Shown: in pieces, positions 1 to 12,100 of the stretch | Numbering within the stretch: position 1 is the stretch's first letter | Layout: each line of letters opens with the position of its first letter | Origin: Anaeramoeba flamelloides | Taxonomy: Eukaryota > Metamonada > Anaeramoebidae | DNA length: 64,000 nucleotides | Assembly: GCA_027625915.1 (NCBI GenBank) | Contig: JANTQA010000008.1 | Span: 8,788,501-8,852,500, forward strand | Direction: 5' to 3' | Made by a program: the position numbers and the translations under genes | The notes under the pieces: model-generated | Told to the model about the DNA's origin: nothing | The model's database searches: none | Seen by the model: the letters and a program-made list of their open reading frames with translations, nothing else

Positions 1-3000
1 AAAAAATTCAACGAGCCTAAAATTGCTTTGTTAAACATTGAGCTCGAATTGAAAAACGAAAAAGAAAATGCTGAAATAAGAATCAAAGATCCAAAAGTAA
101 AAATATTCCTTTTTTTTTTTTCTTTTTATTTTGTTTTTTTTTGCTTTTTTTGTTGTCTATTTTTTTTGTGGACAAGAAAATAACTTGTGCTTTTGAAGAT
201 TGTTTTATTGAAATAAAGAGTTCAGACCAGATTAACTAATGTATGAAAAACCCAAAAGTTCTGAAATTTTATTTTGGTTTAGATCTTTTCTTCAATTCAC
301 TATTGTGAATTATCTCATAGAATTCACAAAAATCTATGACTTAATTTTTCAAGTTTTTTTGTCAAAATTTGTACTTTTTCCAAAAATTATTACAGTTTCT
401 CAGTTTACACAAACGAGAAAGGAAACCTGTCAATATATTCCATGTTTTCAATAGCAAAAAAATGATTAAATAAAAGAAAATGTTTGATGATTAACAAAAA
501 TTTGAAAAATCAAAAATAATTCTTTAAGGGATTAGCGTCACCATAGATTTCTCTATAATCAAAGTATGTTGTAATTGGGTGTAAATGATATTATTGCTAA
601 TTAGTTCAAATAGTTTCTGTGACTCTAAAAAATCTATTATAAATCTTATTGCACAATAAATTCTTACATTTTTTACTAATGATCACTATTAAAACAGTTT
701 CATGTTGAAAAAATTTTTTTTAATTTCTTTTCTCAATCTTTAAATAGAAACCCAAAATACAGTATTCTGGTATTTAATAATTTAGATTTAGAACTTCCGA
801 AAGTAACTATTTTAATAATTTTTGAATTTCAAAGATTAATTCCATAATCATCAACATAAAAATCCAAAGACTGATTAGTTTTGTTTGCTTTTGAAAAAGC
901 TACTTGTAGTATCAATATATTTACATGATTTGAGAAATAATTTGTCAAAAAAATTTATTTGGGTTAATTATTTAATTTTTTAAAAAAAACGAATTTTTTA
1001 GCAACTAATCTACATTTCACCACAAATTTAAGAAAGATATTTTGTGACTTTGTAGTCTGAATATTGATAATTCAACCTTTAAATTTATGGCGAAATACAG
1101 ATTTTATTCTGAAATTGCTGGTTTTGTTTACTAATACAATAGATCATTTTTAATTGATGAGATCAACAAATATTACTACTTAACGAATCGATTTTTTATA
1201 GACATTTGAACCATGTAGCATTAATGTGGTTAGGCCCAATAACAACATTCTTTGATTCTAGGCTTCTCCTTGGTAGACGCTAATCCCTTAAGAAATCAAA
1301 AAAACAAACAAACCCAAACATTTTTATTCTTTTATTAAATTGAACTTTCTGAGATGAGAAAGCCTTATTTTTTTTTGAAAAAACCCTCTCCCTTCAGGGC
1401 GTTACCCTAAACAGGATCCTAGTTGTGGAAAAATAACACTTTTTGTAAAAAAACTTGAAAAAAAATTTTTTTTTTTTTTTTCATTGTATATTTAACTGAG
1501 GAGTTTTTAATACCTCTTATCCACTATCAATAGATTTTTTTAATTTGAAAGAATTGAGTAGAATCTTTGGTTTTTACAAAATTCTTTTAAATTAACAAAA
1601 ATCGCAGTGATCTTTTCCCAGGTTTTTTTTTTTATAAAATCTAATAGATTTTCGTTAGGTTTTTTTTACTTTAGAAATAAAATAGAAAACCTCAAAAAAA
1701 CCTTGAACACTTAACAGATAAAACAGAAAACCACAAGAAAACTACCACTTATCTTTTTTTTTACTTTTTGAAATGAAAAAAACCTACGCACTTGATGGCA
1801 CTCTACAGCATTCTTTCATCAGGTTTTTATAATTTAAACGAATTGAGTAAATTCAAATATTTTACTTACTTCTTCTGAATTCTGGAAACCACCATTAGGT
1901 TTTCTTGAATTTTCTTTTTATTTGTTAAGTGTTCTAGGTTTTTTTTACTTTAGAAATAAACAGAAAATTTATTAAAATTTTCGGTTTATTTCTAAAGTAA
2001 AAAAAACCTAACGAAAATCTATTGATTTTACTCAATTCTTTTAAATTCTGGAAAAGCGCAGTTAGATTTTTTTTAATTTTAGAAATAAAAAGAAAATTAA
2101 ATAAATTTTCGTTTTATTTCAAAATTTAAAAAAAATAGGCACTTGAGGACACTCTGTAGCACTCTACAACACCCCTCTAATTCCTAAATTTTATTTATAA
2201 ATTGTTTTAAAGACTCAAAAATTTCTTTATTATCCACTAAGGCTAATAAACTTGATGAATCCTTTTTTGTAATAATATTAAAAATATTATTATTTTTTAA
2301 TATATTAGATATATTAAATTTCTTTTAATTCAGATATCCAGATTTGACGATTATTTTCATAGGCTGGGAAATTCCATAGAAAATGAAAAACTTCAAAAAT
2401 TAATAAATCTATTTTGCACATTTATAGTTTTTTTGAAGAAACAAAAATATCTAGACAAAGTTTTTTTTTAGTGAGGTTTATGGTGGCAAAATCAATTTAC
2501 TCATTACGTCATTTGATCTTGTTTTTTTATTTTATTATTCACGCGCTTGCTAATTACGACTTAAAATAAACTAAAATTCAAAATTTTCCACACAGCAAAA
2601 ACAATTAAAACAATCACAATAATACAATTCCATTCAAATTGGAAATAATTTTGATTTTTGTAAAATATGAAAATCATTTTTTCATCTTTTGGTTTTTTGT
2701 TTTCATTTCATTTTTTGAATTATATAACTCGTTTTGGACAGATCAAAATTTTTTTCAACAATTGATATTATGCTAAAGTTGAGTTGTTTTAAATTAGAAG
2801 AACTCAAATAAAATTAGTTAATGTTATCTAACCATTTGATCGATCAATATTTCTAATAGAAATTAAACAAATTTATCATTGGAATTTTTTGTTTTGCCCA
2901 TCTCCAAAATTTTTCTTACACTCTTAATTTATTAATATTGATAATTATTTATTTATTGTTTTTTGAGTCTAGTAATTTATAAACAAGTGTTAACATTTCA

Positions 3001-4506
3001 ATTAGTAAATGGTTCTAATTTGGTATTTCTTCTCGAAATGTTTAAATAAGATTTTTTTTTCAAAAATTTTGAATTGTAGTTTATTTTGAAATAAATTCAA
3101 TAGGTGCTAATTCAATTAGTTATTAATATTTCGCTTCATTTGATATTATCCATTTACAAATAGAACGACTTTCAAAGAAACATTCTTTGAAATATAAAAA
3201 AAAATATCCCATTTTTTGGAAATAGTTTAAATAATAATACACCAATTACAACATTTTAAAAGATTTTTTAATGTTGATTGATGTTTACATCCCTTTTTTT
3301 ATTTTTTAAGAATATATAAACAACTGAAAATTTACACCATTTTTTAAACTTTTTTTATTAATTATCGCAAATTTGTAAATTATCACGAGTTTTTAATATT
3401 TTCAGAAATATATTCGAATCGGCAAATAACAAATAATTGATGGTAATCCACACTAGAGTGAAAAAATAAATTAATATAATCACTAATTTATCGATTTGCT
3501 ATTAAAATTCTACTATTGCTGATAATTTCTAATGAAATGATGACATTGAAATAACAAAAATCACTTCGATTCAAATTGAATGAATAAAAGGAAAAAAAAA
3601 AATAATATTTTCTGATTAATATCAACAAAATATCTTGTATTTGTTAAATAACGAAAATTTATATAGGAATACCAAAAAATTGTTGAAGCAGAATGGGAAT
3701 TAATTTATGACAAGCTTGAAAAAATTGTTGAATCTGGGGCCAATATTGTTCTTTCAAGATTACCAATTGGCGATTTGGCAACACAATATTTTGCAGATCG
3801 TGATATCTTTTGTGCAGGGAGAGTCGAAGAAGGCGATATGAAAAGGCTATCTGTTATTACAGGAAAGCAAATCCAATCAACAACAAACGGCTTCACAAGT
3901 GAGATGGTTGGAAAATGTGAATTGATGGAAGAAAAGCAAATTGGGAGTGAAAGATACAACATCTTTACAGGATTTGGAAAGCAAGGATCGTCAACAATCA
4001 TCCTCCGAGGAGGAGCAGAACAATTTCTTGCAGAATCAGAAAGATCCCTTCATGACGCAATCATGGTTGTTCACCGAGCAATGCTGAACTCCAAGGTTGT
4101 TGCTGGGGGAGGAGCCATCGAAATGGAATTGAGCCGATATCTCCACGAATACGCCAAAACAATATATGGCAAGGAACAAATGCTCATTTCGGCCTTCGCC
4201 AAGGCACTAGAAATAATCCCAAGACAAATCTCACAGAATGCAGGATTCGATTCTGTTGATATCATGAACAAACTCAGAAAAGGGCATTTCGAAAAGCCAA
4301 AAGAAAACATTTGGATGGGTGTTGATATTGAAAATGAAGGAGTCTGCAACACAATGGATTCCTTTGTTTGGGAACCATCACTAATGAAATTAAACATGCT
4401 ATCAGCAGCTACAGACGCAGCATGTTTGGTATTGTCTGTTGATGAAACAGTCAAAAGCCCTTCGCTCCAAGAAAACAATAAGATTTCTATGGAAGGAAGA
4501 AAATAA
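1..4506 (+). CDS. cct7: T-complex protein 1 subunit eta (CCT7), 3' part
   Basis: Subunit eta of the cytosolic group II chaperonin TRiC/CCT, which folds actin, tubulin and other proteins with ATP. Two exons are visible. Exon 1-96 enters from outside the window and reads in frame 1 through [13 protein letters not shown] and [10 protein letters not shown]. Exon 3667-4506 begins [10 protein letters not shown] and ends with TAA at 4504-4506. Both junctions are phase 0, the donor is GTAAAA at 97 and the acceptor ATATAG ends at 3666. Exon 2 has the family landmarks [42 protein letters not shown] and FVWEP. About 311 residues are visible; eta subunits are near 540, so roughly the first 230, including the ATP-binding GDGTT region, lie upstream. 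The C-terminus is short and lacks the glycine-rich tail of animal CCT7. The 3570 bp intron is the striking feature. An AATAAA lies about 90 bp after the stop. Confidence 0.95.
528..1287. mobile_element. TTAA-flanked inverted-repeat element, copy 1
   Basis: The left end reads TTAA-GGGATTAGCGTC and the right end is its inverse, GACGCTAATCCC-TTAA, at 1276-1291. Similarity continues inward for roughly 100 bp, for example ATCAAAGTATGTTGTAATTG on the left against the complement of CAATAACAACATTCTTTGAT on the right. TTAA sits on both sides, as for elements that insert at TTAA, such as the piggyBac superfamily. The inner 560 bp codes for nothing, so it is non-autonomous. The superfamily is inferred only from the TTAA flanks; the GGG end differs from the CCC end usual in piggyBac. 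Diverged relatives lie near 17.9-18.6 kb and 26.4-27.6 kb. Confidence 0.7.
1640..2140. repeat. Cluster of palindromic hairpin repeats
   Basis: A near-perfect palindrome at 1936-2009 starts AGGTTTTTTTTACTTTAG and returns as CTAAAGTAAAAAAAACCT around a short A+T loop. A second, related palindrome lies at about 2064-2140, and a half copy at about 1655-1700. Close relatives occur near 40488-40564 and 58048-58121, sharing the flank TTTGTTAAGTGTTCTAGG with 40.47 kb. Related GC-richer words (CACTTGATGGCACTCTACAG, CACTTGAGGACACTCTGTAG) accompany them. The palindromes could fold into long hairpins in RNA. Confidence 0.65.
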
Positions 4507-5878
4507 TTTTCATACAATTTTCTTTTTTTTTTTTTTTTCCTTTTTTTTTTTTTTCAATATTATTATATATACGTATATCAATTGACTTGATAATTCAATA
4601 AAAATATAATTTTGAACAATTATTTATTGAAAATAAAATAAATACGAAACCTATTTTAATAGAATATCGCAAAGAATTGATGGTTCATCTAATTCTCATA
4701 TTAATCCAAATTAACTCCCTTTTTTTTTTTTATTATATTTTATCTTTTTTTTTTTTTTTGAAAAACTTCAACTTCATCAATCGTTTTACATCAGCTGAAA
4801 ATTCAAAAGTAAATCCATAAAACTGAAAAATCCATGAAAAAAATTTTAAACTCAACCCAATTTTCCGTTCTATGATGAATAACGCTTTACTTTTAATTTA
4901 GAACTTACCCGTTCAGTTGAAATTAACAAAAAAAAATCATTATTTTTTTTATTGATTTATTTTTGAAGAGAAAAAAATACTTTTCATCTGTGGCAGATTT
5001 TTTTCAATTTTTTTTTTGAAATTCTCTTAAAGAAACAAAAATTTTTTTGTTCACTTCTTAATAATCATATAAATGAATATGTTCTTGTTATTAGTGTTAT
5101 CGGAGTTATTATTTGTTTTACTATTCTTTTTTAATAATTATAATATCCAATATTTTTTATGATGAGCTTTAGCTTTTCAATTTTTTTAATTTGATAAACA
5201 AAAAGAAAAGGAAAAATAAATGATATTGATTTCTGAAAGTTCTACAATTTAAAAAGATAATTCTGAATCTATAGGATCTTATATAAAATATTTAACTGGA
5301 AAAAATGGAGTGGTTTTTTTATAATATTTTTATGAAAAATAAAAAAAACAAAAACATTAAATAAATTGGAAAAATTACTAAAAAAATAATCAATATATTC
5401 ATTCACAATTTATAATTCGCTAAAAAAACTCAAGGATCATCCCCTTCAAAATTGATTTTTACTTTGAATAAGTATTGGGTACTAAATTTGAGATATATTA
5501 TAAAAAGAATAAAAAGAATACACGCTTTGTTTGAAAGATAGCTTTTATGTTCTTGGAACTTTTACTTTTTTACTTTGATTATATGAATTAATTATCAAAT
5601 ATATCAAGTGGTGTAGATCTGAAAAATATAGCATCACTTTTGATTTTTTTTTTAAATATACATACTTTTGAAAAATTACAAAATTATTTTTACTACTTTT
5701 TTTTTAAATTAATCACAAATAAGGGATAAATACACTAATGGATTAGCACTAAATAATAAAACGCCACTAAAAATTAACTTGAAATTTTACTTTTCATAAA
5801 AAATCATTTGAAAATTTGAGAAATTTTTCTTATTATATTTATTCATTTTTTCGACTTTTACACGTTTTTTTATTTTTG
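4507..5878. other. Intergenic region, no gene seen
   Basis: A+T-rich spacer between CCT7 and the proteasome gene, both on the + strand. T-runs and a poly(A)-signal-like AATAAA near 4596 follow CCT7. I see no open frame with coding-like composition and no repeat shared with the rest of the window. Confidence 0.5.
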
Positions 5879-6947
5879 ATGAGCTCAACAGGAGGTTATG
5901 ATCGACACATTACAATTTTCTCACCAGAAGGAAGATTGTATCAAGTAGAATATGCATTTAAGGCAATTCGATTAGCTGGTGTCACAACAATTGGTGTGAG
6001 AGGAAGTGATAGCGTATGTGTTGTCACTCAAAAAAAAGTTACAGACAAATTGATTGTCCCTTCAACTGTTACAAGTATGTTTCGAATTACAAATACAATT
6101 GGGTGTTGTTTAACAGGAAGAAGATGTATGCTTATAGTTTTTTCTTTTTTCTTTTTTTTTTTCTTATTGACACACGTTTCTTTTTTGTTCCTTTAAAAAT
6201 TTTACTTCTTTTTTTTATTCTTATTTTTTTTCTTTCTGTTTTGAATAAACTATCAATGATCGAATAATACTTTACTTTTTATTTTACAGCTGACATGTTA
6301 TTAATTGTTCAAAGATTAAGGCACGTAGCACAAGAATTTGAATTCAAATATGGTTTTGTTATTCCTGTTTCTTATCTTTCCCAAAGAATTGGAGATCTTT
6401 CTCAACTAAGAACTCAATATGCATTCCAAAGACCAGCAGCTTTATGTAAGAATTGATCAGCAATGTCAAAAAAAAAAAAAAAATTAAAAAATAACAAGAA
6501 AAAAACAATCAATTAAAAAAGAAAAAAACAATCGTTTAAACAAAAAAACTTCTTTTCTTCTTTTTTGATTTTTTTTTTTCAATCTCTTTTTTAACCTGAC
6601 AAAATTATTTAGCCATTGTGTTATTTGGAATCGATGAAGAATATGGACCACAACTCTTTAGATGCGATCCAGCAGGATACCAAGTTGGTTACAAAGCTTT
6701 GTGTACAGGGCAAAAGGAACAAGAAGGAACAAACTCACTTGAAAAAAAAATTAAACAAAAAAGTGATTTAACTACCAAGGAAACAATTGAATTAGCCATT
6801 TCAACCTTACAAAGGGTACTAAACACAGACTTTAAACCAGACGAAATCGAAGTTTCTCTTGTCACTACAGAAAACCCAAAATTTAAAGTTCTTCAAGATT
6901 TAGAAGTTGAAGAAATTTTAAATGAAATTGCAGAAAATGAATTTTAA
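5879..6947 (+). CDS. psma6: 20S proteasome subunit alpha type-6
   Basis: Structural alpha subunit of the 20S proteasome outer ring (alpha1 in yeast numbering), which gates substrate entry. The start ATG at 5879 gives [20 protein letters not shown]; the alpha-subunit N-terminal signature lies at residues 7-27. Exons are 5879-6125, 6290-6445 and 6613-6947, joined by canonical introns of 164 bp (GTATGC…TTACAG) and 167 bp (GTAAGA…TTTAG). The exons sum to 738 nt, or 245 residues, the normal size for PSMA6 (246 in human). Conserved stretches include [37 protein letters not shown] and [18 protein letters not shown]. Alpha subunits lack the catalytic N-terminal threonine, as here. The in-frame codons before 5879 are T-rich and do not match the family, so this ATG is preferred. 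Confidence 0.97.
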
Positions 6948-9594
6948 TCCAATCAAATTGTATTCCTCATTTAATGGAAATTTATTTTAAAATTCCTATC
7001 TGGTTTTTTGATTATTTTTCAAATTTCAAAAATGAAATTAAAAAAGATTTATATTTAAAAAGTTACATCTTTATCAATTGTCAATCATTTTTAATAAATT
7101 TCAGAACAACCATATTTGTATTGCTTTGTTGTATTTTTTGTAATAATTTCAAATCCTTAATTTAATTTCAATATCCTCTTTTTAATGAGGAATTATTATT
7201 ATTATTATTCGAATGGATCACATTACAATTATAAGATGAGTTTTTTATAAAAAAACAATTTTTTAAAAAAAAATCCAATTTAATATAACCTTGTGTTACC
7301 ATTCCGAAAAAAACCATTAACTAATGGAAAAAATTGTCAAAATCGGTTTTAATTCTAAGAATAGATTTTAAACTTAAGATGGTAGTGAAAATGAAAATTG
7401 TTCAATTAATTTTTTACTTATTTTTAACTGAACAATGAAGATATTTCAATTAGAAATTATTCAAACTTGATTAATACCTATTTTTGTACCCTAAAGCCAA
7501 TTTTACATGAATAGATAAATCATAGCAATTAAAAAATTCAAAAAAAGTAAAAATTTTACTAATGTTTTCAATTTTAAATTTCAGAAAATAAAACTTGTAA
7601 TATACTTAAATTTTGGTTTTCTTAAGATGTGATGTTTTGAATTCTATTTTGATTCTAATTTATCATCTAATTTTTGGACTTGGTTTTTGTTTTAAAATGA
7701 ACAAAAAAAGACGTAAAAAATATTTGAAAATGAGAACTTTTACTATTATTTTTAATTAAAATGATTTGACAATTTTTTTCCATTTGACAATTGTTTTTCA
7801 TTTAACTTTTTTTCCAGAATGGTGAAAATTAAAATACATTTGACAATTTTTATCATTTTTATTGTTTTTTTTTATGAATGACTACTTCATTTTTTTCCCC
7901 TTCTTCTTAATTTATTAGAAAAAGATATAAAATATAAATTCATAATATTCTTCTTTGCTATTCTGAAATAATTGTATTACTGATTCAAATTTAACCAAAA
8001 AAAAATATAAAAAACAGTTCCAAATTTATCTTATTTTTTTGTATAACATACAATAAATATTCTCTTCTAAAATTATCTTTTATAAAATTGAAAAATTCAA
8101 TATCTATCATATCAGAAGATAATTTTTTTTTTTTGATAAGAAACAAAGACAAAAATTGAATTTTCAAGGAAAAAAAATCATTAAAATCTGAAAAACTTGA
8201 AAATTGAAAGAATAATTTTCCATCATTGCTTGAAAATGTTGTAATATGTGATTTTATCATTTTTGGAAATTGAAGATTCAAATGATATGCTTATATTTTT
8301 TTGACTTTTTTTGTCAAACCAATAATAAAAAAATGGACAAATATAATTTCTTTTTTTCTTATATTCAAAATTTTACAGTTTATCATAAACTTTCATAACA
8401 CTTTTAGTGTTTATTGTGTATGATAAAATTTTATTAAATTTCTGTCAAAATTCAATTATTTTAATTGCATATTTTCAATTATTATTTTTTTTTTTTTGAG
8501 CTTTTAATTAAAAGATTAATAATTAAAAATAAACGTGTAATAAATTCATTTTTTTAAAATTAATACTTTTCAATATAGATTGAAATAATATCATTCAATA
8601 TTTTCTAGAATTTAAATAATCGTTAAAAAAATAACAGGTTATTATATAAATCCGAGAAATGTGAAATTTGGATGTTAAAAAACAGCCCCAAATAGATAAA
8701 TTGTTTAGATGGAGTTAATTTATGTATTTAATTAGTTTAAAAGGGAAATAACACAAAAAATAAGATCTCCATAAAATCCATTTTGGATTTTTAAGTGATA
8801 AGAACTTCTAAGAATTTTAGTTTAAATCCATAGGAAATGTTGAATTAAACTATATTTTAAATTTTTTGACTCTCTCACTTATGTTAACAGAAGTTTTTTT
8901 TGGGGGTTTATTTCAATAATCTTTACAAAAAAAGATTTTCCAATCTTTGGATTAGAATCATTTTTTTGTTATTTTTCTAATTTTCTTTTTCTTTTTCTTT
9001 TCTTTTTTTTTGCCTAAGATCATGTAAAAAAAAAATATTCAAAAAGAAAAATAATAAAAAAGAAAATTGAGATGATAAATGTTTTTTAAAATGAATTTAA
9101 TTATTAGTAAAAAATCTCCGTGTTGTTAAATTTTTTTCAGTGAAAGTTCAGTAATAAAAAATTTGTAATGCTCATTTCAAAAATTGTGGCTCTCTTATTT
9201 TTAGTTTTTGATTTTATTTTTACTTTTTAAAATATCAGATTAATATAAGTTTTAGAATGATTTAAAAGATAATTAAAAATAAGATTTAATGATTTGTTGT
9301 TCTTGAATATGAAAGGATATATCTTTTTTTTTTTTTTTTTTGATTTATTATTTTAATCGAGTTACAATTTTAAAAGGGTTTTTACTTTAAATATAATTAG
9401 GTGTAGACAAAAAAAGTTAATTATAATTCAATTATCTTACTTATTTCCTGAAAAAAAAAAAAAAAAAAATCTTTTATTGTTTTTATTTTTTTTTTGGGTT
9501 TTTTTGAATTAAAATAATCATTAAAAATAAAAAAAAAATTAAGAAATTCAAATTAGATAGTTCGTTTTTTATTTTTTTAGTTATTATCATAATA
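6948..9594. other. Gene-poor intergenic region
   Basis: A+T-rich DNA with no supported gene. A short (ATT)n stretch lies at about 7190-7209. The word ATTTGACAATT recurs three times between 7765 and 7850. A minus-strand open frame at 8281-7991 is Phe/Lys/Ile-rich, with composition like its surroundings, and I do not call it. Confidence 0.45.
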
Positions 9595-9791
9595 CAGTCA
9601 GTTTCACTTTTAAGATACAAACTTTCTACGAAATTTAAGGCACAATAAAAATCTCAAATTAAGGCACAAAATTCAAATTCTAGTAAAATAAATTGTAAAA
9701 AAAACAATTTCCAAAAAATGTGCTTTAATTTGAGATTTTTTTGTACCTTAAATTTAGTTGAAAGTTTGTGCCTTAAAAGTGAAACTGACTG
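9595..9791. mobile_element. TA-flanked MITE (CAGTCAGTTT family), copy 1
   Basis: The 197 bp element begins CAGTCAGTTTCACTTTTAAG and ends with the inverse, CTTAAAAGTGAAACTGACTG, with TA on both sides. The two halves pair over about 90 bp each, leaving a small loop, so the element is nearly one hairpin. CAGT ends and a TA target duplication are typical of non-autonomous Tc1/mariner elements; that assignment is inferred. Copies 2 and 3 are at 42707-42901 and 63227-63420. Confidence 0.85.
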
Positions 9792-9793
9792 TA

Positions 9794-10892
9794 TTAGTAA
9801 TAAATTCATAAGGATAATAAGAAGTAATGATGAAAACAACCACATATGGAAAAAATATAGAAATTCTTTTGTCAAAAAAATCATCAAAAACTCAAAAATA
9901 ATAATAAAAATCAAATATTTATTTAAAAAAAAGAAATAAGATAAAATTAAAAGAAAAAATTTGTTTAAATTAAAAAAATAAAACATAATATGATTTCATA
10001 TTAAAACAAAAAATAAAGATTTCATAAAAGTTATTGAATATAATATAGATGACTTTTTTAAAAAAGTTTAGATCAATTCAATTCATGTGATATAGGTTTA
10101 ACTTGAATCAGAAATTGATAGAAGCTTATTCCAAAAAAAGTGTTGTAAATATATTTTTAAATATTACATTAAACTCAATTTGTCTTATAACTATATAACT
10201 ATAAAAAATCATTAAAAACCAAATATTTATTCTTGATAATAATCCAATTTGTTTATTTGTATTGTATTAGATAAAAAAAATCTATTAAATTTTCTTCTCT
10301 TGATTAGATATGAGAGTTTTTATGTGCAAAAATTGTCATTTAATAGTTTTTTCTTTATAATAAAAAAAAAAAAAAAAACATTTCCATAGCATCTTAATTC
10401 TTTTCAAAATTTTACAATAGAATTGAAAAAAATATAACTATATTTTATTATTTATAAAAACATTTTAACTCTTTCCATATTTGCAGTTTTTTATTGAAAT
10501 TTGCCATAACATTGTTTTCACTAAGAAAAGTGTTTTTATTTTTTTTAATTTTTTGGAAATATTTTAAAGAACATATTTTGAAAATTAATACCTTAGTCAT
10601 TGATTCAATATGTATTAATATTTAACTTAATATAGTATCTTAAAATTTAAATATAGTACCATTAACGAAGATAGTTTATTTTAAAAAGTAAAAAAAATAT
10701 TCACTTTTTGCGAAATACCTTAAATTTGTATATGCTTTTATGTGTATAAACCCTACTTTTAAAAGTTTAAAAACAACCAAAATTCATCAAATCTCTTATG
10801 TTTAGAAAACTTAAGGTAAAAAAATAATAAAAATATAATGAAAACAAAAAAACACTTTTAATAGTAAAAAATATATAAATTAGGGGACCTTG
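9794..10892. other. Gene-poor intergenic region
   Basis: A+T-rich sequence with long A and T runs. No coding-like frame, RNA gene or shared repeat was recognised here. Confidence 0.4.
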
Positions 10893-10916
10893 TACACCAC
10901 ACTGAGAGGTGGTGTA
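10893..10916. other. Perfect 8-bp stem-loop
   Basis: TACACCAC pairs perfectly with GTGGTGTA around an 8-base loop, ACTGAGAG. It stands out as GC-richer than its surroundings and opens the repeat-like stretch that follows. Function unknown; it may be the end of a dispersed repeat. Confidence 0.6.
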
Positions 10917-11360
10917 AAGGGTTTTTGTTTTAATTTAAAAGAATTGAACAAAATATTAGATTTTACTAAATTATTTCAAATTAAAAAAAAAAAAAAAAAA
11001 AAAAAACAGAACACCAATTATTAATCACAGATTGTTGAATTTTTATATCTTATTGGTAATCTTTCTATTGGGTTTTTTTTCTTGTGTATTCTGGGGACGT
11101 GTCATGGAGTTCCTAGATTTTTTCTAATTTAATAAATAAAAAGAAAATTTCCAAAATTATCTTTCAATTACAAAAATTAAGAAAAAAACTACTGTTAGGT
11201 TTTCTTGAGTTTTTTTTATTCTAAAAATATATTGATTTTACAGATAAAAAAGATAAATAAATAAAAAAAAGCTAAATACCGTTTTCCAGAATTAGAAAGA
11301 ATTTAGTAAAATCAAAGATTTTATTCAATTCTTTCAAACCTGTAAAAACCTGTCAAAAGT
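10917..11360. repeat. Diverged relative of the hairpin/AGGTTTT repeat family
   Basis: Contains words found in the palindromic repeat clusters at 1.6-2.1 kb, 40.4 kb and 57.8-58.1 kb: TTAGGTTTTCTTGAG, TCCAGAATT…AAGAATTTAGTAAAATC and AAATAAAAAGAAAATTT. A 24-base A run lies at about 10983-11006. No coding frame. This looks like an older, rearranged copy. Confidence 0.45.
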
Positions 11361-11641
11361 GGATAGTTTTTATTTGTTCATGCAAATGATGGTATTATTT
11401 TTTATATATACTTTACTTAATAATTCTTCTCTTTTTTTTTATTTGATAAATTTTCTTTAATTGCTCCTTTCTCTAAATAAATAAATAAATTAATTAATTA
11501 ACCAAAATTCAATTTTTGTAAAATAAACTTTTTTTATCAATAGTAGAAAAAATAACGAATTTGAACTATTACACAGGTTGTAATGTTAGGAATTCTTTAT
11601 AAATTAAAAAACTCACCAAAACAAAAAATAAATAATTATAA

Positions 11642-12100
11642 CTGTTGAGAGAAAAATGTTGGAGAGAGAAAAATAGTTGGAAAGCAATTTTAATTGGGAA
11701 CATTACTGAAAATGATTTTTAATTTCAATCGTTTGTGAAATAACTAAAGAAAATAACAATAATCTACTTATTAGAATAACAATTAATGTAATTCTACTTT
11801 TTCAAAACCTTATCTCTTAAAATATTAAGCAAGTTTAAAAATTACCCTTATCAGAATTAATAGTAAACTTTACCAAAACTTGGATTTTTGTTAAAATAGC
11901 ATGATCTACTTTAGTTATCAACCATTCAAATAAACTATTCTACACACACCACAGATTAATGAACTTTTAACACATTTAAACCTGGATTTGTATAAAATTC
12001 ATCAAGTTATCAATAGGATTTGATTTTCAATTTTACAAATGTTCCCAATTAAAAATGGTGTCAAACCATTTTTCTGTGTCGAACATTTTTCTCTCAACAG
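11642..12100. mobile_element. TAA-flanked inverted-repeat element, 459 bp
   Basis: The left end is CTGTTGAGAGAAAAATGTT and the right end is its inverse, AACATTTTTCTCTCAACAG. After a short divergent spacer the arms match again at AATTTTTAATTGGGAACATT-like sequence, giving arms of about 65-80 bp. Both sides show TAA, consistent with a 3-bp target duplication of the PIF/Harbinger type (inference). There is no open frame, so it is a MITE. I found no second copy in the window. Confidence 0.72.

Larger units (their letters stand above)
97..3666 (+). other. 3.57 kb intron of CCT7
   Basis: The intron is fixed by continuous CCT eta homology on both sides (…IRIKDPK then [10 protein letters not shown]…), with a GT start and an AG end, both phase 0. 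It is more than ten times longer than the short introns of the neighbouring genes. It holds a TTAA-flanked inverted-repeat element (528-1287) and a cluster of palindromic repeats (about 1640-2140). From 2200 to 3660 I see only A+T-rich sequence with no recognisable coding exon. Confidence 0.9.

Noticed and set aside
9654-9986. 110-codon minus-strand frame over MITE copy 1
   Set aside because: It runs through the inverted-repeat element and A+T-rich flanks; no protein-like features.
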